From NCBI GenBank assembly GCA_905160935.1, contig CAJHZI010000655.1, positions 747,501-811,500 on the forward strand: a stretch of DNA of 64,000 bases, written 5' to 3'. How positions within the stretch are numbered: the stretch's first letter is position 1; each line of letters starts with the position of its first letter. The translations under genes were made by a program, and so were the position numbers. This document shows positions 20,647-33,710 of the stretch, in pieces. The DNA is from Enchytraeus crypticus (Eukaryota > Annelida > Clitellata > Enchytraeida > Enchytraeidae). The notes under the pieces were generated by a model. That model saw nothing but the letters and a program-made list of their open reading frames with translations. It did not search any database and was not told the DNA's origin.

Positions 20647-23600
20647 CTGCTCGAGAAAATTGACAAAGTTAATAAATATATTAAGTGATTTAAGCAATAG
20701 GACACGAATTGGCAAATCTACAAGAGCTTCTATGGTTCATTAAAATTGAAAGCATTTTGTCTAATAAAAAACCAGTAACTAAAATATCAATTCAATCGAT
20801 AAATAACGTTCAGTAGTTCAGAAAGGTTTATCAAGAATCCTGCATTCTCTAAAGTAAATTAAACAAATATGGTTAAGCCTATCTTTAAATCAGCTGCAAG
20901 ATGCATTGATTTGGTGGGATTTAATTAAGCACACCAAAAATGGTTTTAAACGTTGTGAGAATCACCATAAAATACCTAGCATAAAGGACACTAAATAGTA
21001 TCCAGTAGCAATCCTTAGTGTCCATTACTTAACTAAAATGTAAGGAACATAGACTAGTGCAATGATGTAATCAAAATTAAGACAACATATTCAGACAATA
21101 TTGCAATCAAAATTAAATTGACGTTAAAGATTAATAATAAACTTTTTTACATGTATTTTTTACAAATAGCCTCTATCCATCGCCATGAGATAGGCCTGTA
21201 TAATCATTAATCACTATATTCATTTATATTTGAGTAACGAAGTTTCTGCTTGAAGCGATCACTACGTTTTGAAATAGAAACTCCATAATTCAAAAATATT
21301 ATATAAATTACAAAAACAAAATATAACATTGAAATATTCGGCACATCTGAAGAGTATAGAAGTTCTACCTTTGTTAAACCTAGTTTCAAGAAGCTTAAAC
21401 CTAATAAATTACATTTATAACTTACCATCTCAGAATGAAAAGTCCTCCGATGAGAATAAATATCGAAAACAAAACAGCAATGGCTATGATGGTAAATAGT
21501 GAAGTTCCTGAAATGCAGCAAAAAGGGACAAAAATGATCAATTTCGGCAGGTTTTCATTAAATATTTTAAGAACACAATTAGATAATTATAACTCAAGAA
21601 AACGTCGTAATAAATTCGATTTACTAACGAGACAATGAATGCCCGTTACAATCGTCAACAAGAGTGCAATTGTTTCAAAACAAAGATAAGTAAAATGTTA
21701 TAGAGATGCTTAATAAATAACTAGGACTATAAAAGTGGACTTTTTAACTACAGATAGTAATAATGCAGACTACAAAATTAATTTTTTGTCGTTATAAACG
21801 ATAGCGCTATTATTTAAATATCGATAATGCGAGGATTACTACAATATGCAACGATAGCGAGTAGATAAAGGAGTTGATTTCTTATACTGTAAATAACGAG
21901 ACGATAACTAAAATATCTTGAAATTCTAGCTAGCAATAATAGTTGGATAAAGAAAACGGCTGACTTATATATAGAGCTGCATTTGTAGCAGTCAATAATT
22001 CTGGGTAGCATATGCCACATAGCCTATATTTTTTAATAATCAAATTAGTAACTTCTATTTAAGATATTTTAATGAAATTTTGTAATATCGGTAACGAAAT
22101 TTTATGGAAAATTTGACTACGATAACGAGAAAATAACGAATTCGATGCATTTGTTTAAAGGAATTAATGATGCAATAATGATAAATATACCTCCATAAAT
22201 GTAACAAGACGATGACGAAATACATGTATGGCATTTCTGAATTACATCACTGAGAGTTTGAGAAATTTATAGGTTACTTGGTAATACTGCAGTATTTTAT
22301 TCGTATTACTATTAAAAACGGGACTCTTCAGGTTCAGCCCGTTATCGTTTTTCAAATAAAAATCCTAGGAAATGATTCACTTAGCTGTTTGACGTTTTCT
22401 TATATACCTCTATATTTATTAAAACAAGAGAAATTGCTTAGTCATTTCAAGCGAAATGAACATACCGAAATGAATGGATTTTCCGATTACAGCTGATTCT
22501 CTGTACTTTGCTAAGCTTCCTGGAATATTAATTTAAAACACTTTTGTTATTTCGCTGAAGCATTTAGTATACCTAAGAATCTGTAAAGATATTTTAAACT
22601 TTTGAAATATTACGTAAGAATATTCCACAGAATATCTCTTCTGATATATATGTACATTTTTAGCATTCATATTTCTAGTAATCTATTTTGTAGCGAGTAT
22701 TATCAGAATGGAGAATATGCGATTAATATGCCATAAACTCACTACAAACTCGAGTCAAGGTAGCTTGGAAGATAAACTGATATGGTTTTGAATTCATGAC
22801 TATCAATAAGTTTAACAGAATCTAGTCTCTAAACATGAGACACCGTCAATTGCTATGTTAAGGTACAGTTATAGCGCTGTATCGTAATTTTAACTACTGT
22901 AGATTTTAGTAACAAAATCATCTTTTTATTTGCAGCAAACAACGATACTCATTAAGAGTTATATCTATTAGTAAAATTGCTGGAGCCAGTGGCGACGTTG
23001 GTTAGATACTCGACCGCGGATCAGTAAGTGCGGGAGTTCAAATTCTGGGCTCGCTCGTCACTGATTTTGCTTTCGAGTGAGGAAACTGATGTTAACCTTA
23101 GCTTTTTAGCTTTTCGCATAACCTTAAAGCTATTTAAAGTGTCTGATAAGCAACGCAGAGGATAATGCCGGTGACGATTTCTAGAGTTACTCTTCAGCAA
23201 AGGTTAAGGCTTCACGCATCTCACACAGAGTTACGCATGTTTCGCCTTTTTGAAATAAAAGAGCTAATTTATCATCCATTTCTGTACCACAAGGGACAGA
23301 ACACATTCTAAGGGAAATAGTTTAGTGAAGGAGGTCATAGAAGGTAGAATGAAATCAAAGAGATGCAGAGACAGACCGAGATTAGGAATATCGGATGATT
23401 TAAAGATCCAGAGAAGAGTGGAGGCGTTATATACCTTGGACCTGTCAGTAGGTATTACGTTAAAACAGAGAGTGAAGGGATACTTTCAGATAGAAGGGAT
23501 ACTGGGAGTCGAACCGATGATCTCCTGCTTCTAAATGATGGTTAACCCGTCGAAATTTGAATTAACGCAAAACCCACCTGTAACTCCGGCACAGCTGTCT

Positions 23601-25239
23601 ATCGGTCCAATCCAATGGGTTCCGTTACAGGTGAACGTGATGACTTCATCTTCACCGGGGTCCTTAGTACATCCCACTAGCATCCGGTCCTCGCTTAGCC
23701 TATCAGTCCAAATCCACTGTCCTTCCACAGGATCTGCGCACCCAATTGCTGCAATATTTACAGAAAAAATACATGATTAATTTTCATACTTTCTTTATTT
23801 TAAAATGTGATTTGTTTTTTATTGAATGCTTATGTATTAATCATTGATTGTATCAGCCAGCATATATCTGTATCCAGTTATTCGTTGTGTATATATTAAC
23901 AAAATCTCAGAATTTTCTATTCCATCTGTTAAAATACATGTTTCACAGCCAAAAACCCAGCCATATAAGCCCATATTGAGGGGTAAAGCTTAATATTTGC
24001 ATAAAAGATAATATAACACGAAAACATGAGGAAGACTTAACTAAATACCTATTACACTCTAGCTTTTCTGTTTCTTTTCTTTTCTTTTTAAATACACCGA
24101 CAATTCTACTTGACCATTTCAAAATAGCATTTTTCAAAAAGCATCAAGATGACAATGGTAGTATTACGAGGCGAATGCAATAACTTTGAGAAATTGTATT
24201 GCTCGAGATATATGCTTGCATTCTTTCTTCAGAGAGCTCTACGGATATTAACCGATATGGACTCCGCATTACGGACTGTCATGGACGATTGCCTGCAGGA
24301 TTATCTTAATCCTAGACCAATAGTAATATATGGCTCCTACTGCTTCAGACGTTATTCACGAAAAGTTCAATGAAGTTCTATGCTCGAATATACGGGTACT
24401 CGTCACTCTGGAGTTGTATATTTCACTCACTCACTCCAGTGGTAGTAGTAGATATACTAAGTAGTAGATTTAAGGCACATATTCCTATTCTCGTTGCATA
24501 TTTTTGCTAGAGTAATGGTGACCCAGCCACGAATTGGAGCATCCATATCAGTAATGTAACTTATAATCCATGCGATATCGAGCACAAAGAATTTTATCAA
24601 TTGTAATATACATATTCCTATTCACGTATACATGATGTATAATCCGAAATCAAGTAATTAGTGAAAGAGTTTATAATCGTCATCAGAAGACAAAATTTTG
24701 AAGAAAAAAATCGTTCAGATCATAAGAAATGGACTGAAAAAATGATTATAAACTTGACACCTATCATCTCAATTGTTGATGCAATATCTGCATAGTGCAT
24801 AGACCTATCTACATATGATATATCTTCTCTGGCTGCAATATTCGAAATGAAATAACACATAAATAAAATGTAGTAGAGGAACCTACAAGACGAGAAATAA
24901 ACAATCACTGCTTATTTTGTTTTCGTTATTTACTCCCATTATATTTCAAATTTATCAGGCACCCATATACAGTGTTACAAAACATGTAGCTTGGGCCAAC
25001 ACTTACATGAAATAGTAGGCCAACATGCATTATTTTTAAATGCATGCATATCCTTTTAAAAATGTCTGAACATAATTGCTTTGCACACCATTTTCTTCTC
25101 TTTTATTTACTATGAATGGTGGTACCTGATTGCGTTACATGATGAATACACTGTTTATGAGATAAAAATAGTTAAAAATAAAGTTTAAATAATTAACAGC
25201 AATGATTATTTTAAAGCACTATTTTGTTGCTCTTGGGCA

Positions 25240-25279
<40 letters not shown>

Positions 25280-28200
25280 TTCTCTCTCTCTCTCTCTAAG
25301 TGTACTTCCTATTGGCAGATCCATGGCATATAAATCCTCTACATATTTCTATCCACTTCTTTTTTCTTCATATCAACATATGACTTAGTTATCAAATCGC
25401 CCTTTATCCCAACTCTTGGTCTTCCTTTAACCTTCATTCTTCAATTAATGCCTTGTTATCTCGCTCCGAAAACCATTCCATCTCAGTACATTTCCCATCC
25501 AGTTTTTTCTCTACGCCTTTTTTATGTTATCTATCAATTTATATCTATCAATTATTATAAAAACTCTTAATTTTTGTCGTGCTATTGCTCTTACCTTAAA
25601 TTTTATTATGGCTAGTATAAAAGGTAAGTTACAATTCATTACAATATAGTGATATTTGAGTTTTATGCATGATATAAAGAACCTTTATCAAACATTACAG
25701 CTGCTAAATTTTAGAGTATTGCATTCGAATTTATAACTCTGCAGTACCAATAAGTAGGAGCCCAATATACATGTAAGTGTGTAACAAAACTTAGACATTT
25801 AGCAAGAGAATGTAATTAATAGTTAACCTAATTTGTAATTAGCATCCACTCTTATGATTTTAACTATAATTTACTATAATAAATGTACTAGTTAATCATT
25901 AGCAGGTAAAAGTTTTGCCGGTTTCATTTCAAGACTCTCTTCAGAAAACAATTTCAAGTGTCCAGTTTCCTACATCGCCAAGGTTCTAAAATCCACTTAG
26001 TATTCCACACAGGTTCCACTACAGCGAGAGCCCTGGAAGAAGATGTAATCTGAGAAGGTAAGAAGGCATCGGGTGATGTCGGCTGACGGATAGAGATGGA
26101 CGTGAAGGTAGTGAGCCGTAAGGGACGCCGGCAGGTCTTGAGAGGGATTGGCGAGGATTTGAGGTGACAAGTCAATTACCGACCAGATCAAACGATTCCC
26201 GCCGTCGTCTCCTCAACCCGTCCACTCTCGCGAGCTGAGAGTAATTATTGGCTGGAAGACTAGGTAGACTATAATTTAAGCAAATTTGAAATCGCTTTAT
26301 TCCAACGGCATATCGTTAATTTTCGTTAACGTTATCTTTTTTCGTTGGCGTTATCGTTAATTTTCGTTTCATATGAAAATTTAAAGGAAAATTTATTTAC
26401 GAAAAGTTTGAGCTTCAAAATTGAGTGAAAATGGTTGAATTTAATCGGGAATGATTTGTACGTTTCTGGAATCTTATGCTTGTTAGGAAAAGACGCAGAA
26501 TCTTGCTAAGATCGAATGACAAGCAGTAGTGCCATAGTATCCTAGTACAAAATTGCAGCAAAATATTGGATCCGTAGTACAGTGCCGCAGTAGAAATCCG
26601 TAAAGCCGATGTTAACGTTCATTTCATCTCACGAAAGATATATCAGTGACGGGAAAAAGCCAGGAGTAGTAGTAATAGTAGAGTAGTACATGATTAGTAG
26701 TAGTGTCAGTATTAGTAGTACAATATTACAGTAGTGCAGTGCCTTAATAATACGATAGTATAATAATATTGATAGTACCGGAATAATAAAAATTATAGTA
26801 GCAATAGTACAATATTAATAATATATTAGTTTAGTAATAGTTCAGTACAGTACAAGTGCAGTTCTAGTAGTACATTATTAGAAGTACAGTATTAGTAGTA
26901 CAGTATTAGTAGTACAGTATTAGTAGTACAGTACTAGTAGTACAGTATTAGTAGTGCCGCATTAGTGCTAGTGCCGTAGTACAGAATGAATATAAAAAAT
27001 AATGTATATCATGTAACTGTAGGTAATGATTCAGGAAGACTACGCTCAGTTCGATTGCCAGATTTTATCAGTCAACGAAAGGCCCCATTTGATGCCAAAC
27101 CGTTGTTAAATTATAATAATAATTTTTAAGAGACACATCACAGAATTATTATCTAATTAATCAATGAAATCGTCTTAGTGAGAAATTGAATGACATATTT
27201 AATCATTATATAAATTCGGTCTTTGATATATTGCATCAAATGAATAATGATTGAATGAATCAAATGAATAATGGTTGAATGAATCAAATGAATAATGGTT
27301 GAATGAATCAAATGAATAATGGTTGACTGAATCAAATGAATAATGGTTGAATGAATCAAAGGAATAATGGTTGACTGAATCAAATGAATAATGGTTGAAT
27401 GAATCAAAGGAATAATGGTTGAATGAATCAAATGAATAATGGTTGACTGAATCAAATGAATAATGGTTGAATGAATCAAATGAATAATGGTTGAATGAAT
27501 CAAAGGAATAATGGTTGACTGAATCAAATGAATAATGGTTGAATGAATCAAAGGAATAATGGTTGAATGAATCAAATGAAGAATGGTTGAATGAATCAAA
27601 TGAATAATGGTTGAATGAATCAAATGAATAATGGTAAAATATGGTTGGCTAACTGAACCATCTGATTGGTCTGAGGTTATTTCTTGCAGAATTTAGAAAC
27701 CGTTTATGTCTCTTCTATAGGAGGTTATTATAGTAATAATAACCTCCGACAATTTCTCCGGTGTCATGACCGGTGTCCGGTCTTCGAGACCGCTTTACAG
27801 GTTTACAGATTAATTGCATTGAATGAAAACAGAATAGAGCGTTTGCCTTGAGTTTATAATAACTCACGTTGACCTGGTATTGTCGGTTAATATATAATCC
27901 CTGGTCTATTCGCATGTACCAGCCGAGACAAAGAGACCTACCGTGTAGGGGTTTACCGAACGGACGTCCCCGGGAAAGAACCCGACTTAATCCCGGATCT
28001 ACTGGCTCCGCCAAGCAGTCCTGACCGTCGTCCCTTTCTAGAATCCCCTCGGGGCCTTGCTTAATTGACGCGATGAATTTAGTACGTGAGAGCCGAACAC
28101 GCTTTAATCCTTTCAATTGAATTAGCTAACGCGACGGCTTGATTGCATTGAATGGATTGAGCTAAAACACGAAAGTTGTTTTGAATTTATTGAGTTTATG

Positions 28201-31200
28201 CGAACGCTTTCAGGTTATATTCGCATGGCAATTTTGACGATAGTTTGGGGAAGAGGGTGATACATTGGTACAGCCTGAATATTATAATCGCGAGACCTAG
28301 GTCGAAATTCCAGACCCGTCAGCAATTTATGGTCCTCAGACTAATGCGAGAGTAATTCTAAATCTGAAAGAACAGCAAAGACTGATGTTATATTTGTAAG
28401 GAGATTGATTAGGGAGTTTAGAATAAAATACTTCAGAAAAGACCAACATTTCAATTCTCGCTAAGTATTAGGCGACTAAGAAATAACTAACGAAGACAAT
28501 GGAGCATCATCTTAGGAGTAACCTAGCTCCAATTCCAAAGACTATAATCGACTTTTCATTCGACTTTGTCGAGCGAAATTTATAAATATAACCCAAGCCA
28601 AACACGAGATTCGTACATATTTGATTTCATGTTTTAAATTAGAGTATAAGACGAGTTAGTGAAATAGAGTAATAACTGACAGATCCGAGTCATTAATTAG
28701 TCAAACATTAGTCGATTTATTACTCGTGTTTTCCAGTGCTGTTCTTTCGCACTATCCAGTGTTAGTGTCTAGTCGAGGTCAACGCAAGCCCTCGTTCTAG
28801 TTAATTGACTCCTGCTTATTCAGTGCCCGCTAGTCACTTCCTTTGTAAAAAAAGCTGGTAAAGATAAAGGTAACGATAGTTTCTTCACTCGAAGGCGATG
28901 TCAGTGACGGGCGAGCCCAGGATTTGAACCTCGCACATACTGATCCGCGGTCGAGTTTCTTACCGACCGACAACTAACCTTTGTTAGAGCATACTTCAGG
29001 TAAGGGTCACACAAGTGGTACCCCCAACACTACTATGCTATACCTACTGCTATTGCCGAGACTCTGCGCCGCTTCTATACTGCCTGGTCTCGCTGTTGAC
29101 GATATCCTATGAGCCCGCGTGGAGCAGTGATGTTGAGTAATTTTAAGCGATTTAAAATAACTATAGCTTTTTTATATAAAAAACAGAACAACTTTTCTTA
29201 CTTAACATCCAGTTCACTGGATGTTAAGATAGAGAGAGGTAGACCACAACTTATGTAGGATGTGGTGATTAAGAAGAATATGGAAAACAGATGATTAACT
29301 AATGATATGTTGTGGAACAGAGTGGATTTGAGAAGGTCTATTCGTATCCCGACCATAATTAATCTGGGATTTATGGGAAGATGAGAATGATTCTAAAGGA
29401 CAGAGTTGCATACCTCTTGTACATTGTAAACAGGCCATATAAATGATAAGACATCGACTTTGTGAAGGGATCAACTTGTTGATCTAAGGAGAGTTCTTAT
29501 GGAGCGAGAAAGTAGACTTTGAGTATGAATATGTACCTTGAACCTGCCACTTGGCAGTGCACTGAAGAGATAGAAAGTAAGCCAAATGGATAACAATGTC
29601 GTTACCACTTTGATTTTAATATTAGACCCATATACTATTTCGGAGCTCTAATCGATTTGAGCAAACAGTATTGTTTTTTTCTTTGGGTAAACTGGATTGC
29701 TTTCTCAGGGAATTACGCCCCTGCTCAGTAAAAGTTATTCGAAGCTGAGGAAGGCATAGGGGCCCACCTCGTCATAAGCAGAATCCCCCAAGAGTAATGG
29801 TATATCAAAAGCAATGTAATAGATGATTTAATTTAAATACCCATTCGTATATGGACATGAAGAGGAAGACAGAGGACAGAGATGAGTCGAGGCGTTATAT
29901 ACAATGGACCTGCCAGTAGGCAGTGCACTAAGACAGATGCTAATTCATTTAACGAAATATTATTAAGATCCAGAACAAAATTTCTCAGTGCAGCTCATTC
30001 ATCGGAGTTGAACGGCACTAGGTTTTTCATGTTATAATTAGCGAACGAGACTTTTCAAGTTCAATACATCGATAAGATGCTTGAAGGTAAAAATTAAAGT
30101 ATAGCTGTACATAGTTGTCTAAGGATAATTAACTATAGCCACGTTCAATTTTTAACTAGCCTTTAGCATATAGGATTATGAGATAAAATGATCCAATATG
30201 CTGAATCAGTAACATGTATCATTTAGAAGTTTCTGAATTTAGTAAAAGAATTGATAAATAGTTTTTTATACTGTCGAGTAGGGTGTTTCTAATGTAACAT
30301 TTATAAGAGTTATCTAACTTTCATAAAGATTTATTGTCATACGCTTTCATAAAGACTCTATTCTGTACTGTAGATCTCATTATCTAAAGATTGTGTTATT
30401 TACATCAGTAGACAACACATAACTAGAGGCCTAAGATTATTCAAACAAATGTTCTGCAGAAAGCAGGAATTCTTAAACCTATTGGACAACAAGGCAGTCG
30501 CCAACCTCACACATGGATATCATCAGCTTAGAGTCCACAAAGTCTTACTGTACGGCCGTGTTGTACAGGACGCTGAGAATTTTATCATTGCTTTGAAAAA
30601 GTAATTACAACACGTAACAAGAATGTTCCATTAGATTCCGCAGCGACTCTCTCTCTCATAGGACTCTTTCAATGCTATTCTATTAGCACGCGTGTCTGTC
30701 AGAGAATATTTATCTAGCTGGAGCGACTCTGTCTGTCATAATAGAAACATTTACAGGTAATAATGAAGAAGGTTGTGGGAAGTTACCGAGTAAGTTAAGT
30801 TTTACCAAACTCGAGTCTAAAGGGATTGGAAAAGGTTAAAAGGCTAAACCCATAGTTTAACGCCAGTTTCTTGCGCCGGTTTCTTATATTTTACCATACT
30901 GAGGTCTATACTAAGATTTGAAAATGGCTAGATGCTAAAAAGCTAAACTCAGCTTTGGCGCTAGTTTCATGTCTGCAAAACTAATCAGTGTTTGGTTGGT
31001 ATGAATATGAAGGCTATATTCCAAACTGATCCGCAGTAGAACACCTAACCGCCATGCTACCGGTTAAGGCCTAAACGGCAAGATATTTGTGAGTGTAACA
31101 AATTATTTCAGTAGCTGTAGAGAGAGAATAAAATTGCACGGTAATTTGAGTAACAAACGAAATAATTGATATTGCGAATTCAACGAAATCTTAGCAAATA

Positions 31201-33668
31201 GTTTCGGAAATTTTACCAATAGTGAACCACAAAAGTGTAGTAGTAATCCGGCCACTGATATATCCCAATCATAGCACGTATCTCACACTACGTCTTAGAA
31301 GTAAAAATATCAATAGTTACGCACTATTTGTCTCTCTCAGAGCACTGCCAACTGGCAGGTCCATGATATATAAAGCCTCAATTCTTATTTGTCATCAGTT
31401 AAGACTATATGAAAATAAAAAAAACCCTTACATTTTAATATCCACGTAATGGGCACGTGTATAAACTGAATATTAAAAAGAGGAGCGAAAAAGCTAGAAA
31501 TTGGCAATCTGAGAGCGCAGGGATGTGCAATCATGGCATAAATGATGCTATAATAACATACATAACATAACGGCACACTGTCAGGAAGCACAGATGCATG
31601 TTTTTAAGACCCATTTCCTCCTTCCTCTCCATGGTTATTAGTAATCGATGCCTTTTGATGGCGCATCAATAATAATTTGTAAGTAAGGTTATAACATTAA
31701 AATTGTCAATGGATTGGGACGTTGTGCTTCATCTACTTCTTTCAAGTCTTGGTGTCTATGCTAAGAGCAATTTAGCGGTAAAGAGAAAAGCTATGTTTAT
31801 GTATTTAAACCAAATATATCAAAATGCAAAATTAACAGAGAGAAAAATAAGCCTCTTGGAAAAAGTTCACTTCAAAGCAAAATTTTGCATAAAATAAATG
31901 TTAATTTTAAAAAATAAATAAAATGAATGATTTGAAGATAATTGTGGCAAACATGGATGTCTATTCTCCCTCTCAAATATTCTGTGAAATGGCATGTCTA
32001 AGGTACACATTCCTACTCAAATTCTGCTTTTTTACTGTTTTTGATGTCTATTATTTTGCCGAAAATCCTATGGTCAACAATCGCGTGTTAGCAAATATTC
32101 TATTTCAGGATGGATGAGCATGCCGCAGATAGTGAAATAAATTTAGATATTGGGTGGGCTTAATGAGCTGTCTCTCTTAAGAACAAAGATAATTTTCAAG
32201 TAGCCCATTTGTAAAAGCTTTGAAAAAACTCTATGTAAAGATGCATGTTTCATATCTTCATAAATTAGACAAGTGTGCCGTATCCATCATAAGTGCCCAT
32301 CGTCAATGAAAAATGTCAGTTAACAGTAATGCAATGTTACTGAGGTTGAATTAGATTAATAGAACTAAACCATATATATTAAATAATATTAATTAATTAT
32401 AATAGGGTGGCTTGAAGTAAAAGTAAAGTAAACACGCATTAAAGTGAAATGTTCAACTATGTCGATATCTATCACTTTCAATACCACATAATTAAACTAT
32501 TAGGCAATTTTTAGTCCATTTTTCGTATAATCAGTCCAGTGAATGTCCGAGATTTTACTCTAAGATTAGCGCGGCTGAAATTCAAATCCGCGAGGGTTCA
32601 ATGCACCTCAGGATCTTTCATTTAAAACTTCATGACGTTGCCCCTACGCTGTTGAGAGTTGAGACATGCTAATAAGTAGAAGAACTTTCTTACCTCGTGA
32701 CCACCAAACATGAACTGATGACGTGGCGACATGTCCATCAGAAATACGAAATGCGTAATTTTATTAAGTTGTGACAGAAACTAACAGTAAATTTTCAGAT
32801 AAAGATGCATGCCAAAGAAATAAACGTAAAAAGAGGACGCGACTCTTACTCAGGATTAATAAATTAAATATAAATTGATAAAGCACATTTTGATATTTAC
32901 CTTCATAGTATATGAGAAAGTGTCGCAACCTTTTCGTCTTTTGAATTCTTATTTCCAGTCTATTCGTCGCCGTCCTGTAGACGTGTTTAATTCGATCAGG
33001 ACCTCCGCACACTGGGAAACTCTGGGGGGAAGTGGAGTCCCTAATGACGGCATAAGCCTGGCAGGATCCCGGTCTATCCGTAGACGAATCGCCGAAGTCC
33101 CACAGGGTCACATTAATGCGCTGTCCCTTTGCTACCTCGACAAGCCATGGACATCGAAACGATCCTTTGTCCGTCTCTTCTGTTAGAACGCTGGATAGGA
33201 ACCCGGACGTTGCGTTTGAAATTACTAAAAAGTTATTCTGAGAGCAGTGTTGGTTTAGTCCACCGTATACTAAAATATAAAATAGTAGGTGTTAATTAAA
33301 CTTTGTTTAGAAGTGAAAATTGTAAATATATTATAATGCTGTTAACTAAAATGCTCTTGAAAATGGATATCTATTTTAAGTCTAGTGTTTGTTCCAGTTC
33401 TCTGTAATATTAGCTCTTTAATATAGTTATTGTTTTTAAAAAGAAAACTTTATCCAAGTGTAATACTTTCGATGTGTGTTACGATATTAATCTAGATGCA
33501 TGAAATAGCATTCTAATATATAGTTTCCAACTTTTAATTGTAAAATTTGTATTTTATTCCAAAAGATTTATATAAATATCTATATATAATTTTATATATA
33601 TATACTGCATATCTAATATATAATATATATATGTATATATATACATATATATATATGTACATATATAC

Positions 33669-33710
<42 letters not shown>

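Larger units (their letters stand above)
21508..23577 (-). other. Receptor intron 5
   Basis: AT-rich with no extra exon recognised. It contains a family A SINE and a LINE 3' end, listed separately. Confidence 0.5.
23749..32900 (-). other. Receptor intron 4 (9.2 kb)
   Basis: No phase-1 exon was found inside. Contents listed separately include LINE 3' ends, a 24-bp minisatellite, two GC-richer islands, a family A and a family B SINE and modular repeats. I see nothing recognisable in 23760-25230 or 29950-31320. Confidence 0.5.

Noticed and set aside
20647-20705. Start of the receptor tail gene at 20705
   Set aside because: The open frame extends by chance into the intron. The transmembrane exon at 21426-21507 fits the phase of the acceptor near 20646.
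27153-27623. 156-codon minus-strand frame with repeated STIIHLI
   Set aside because: A product of the 24-bp minisatellite, whose unit length keeps any open frame open.
27715-28116. Additional receptor exon or rRNA fragment
   Set aside because: Best borders are phase 0, incompatible with phase-1 neighbours, and no conserved rRNA core was recognised.
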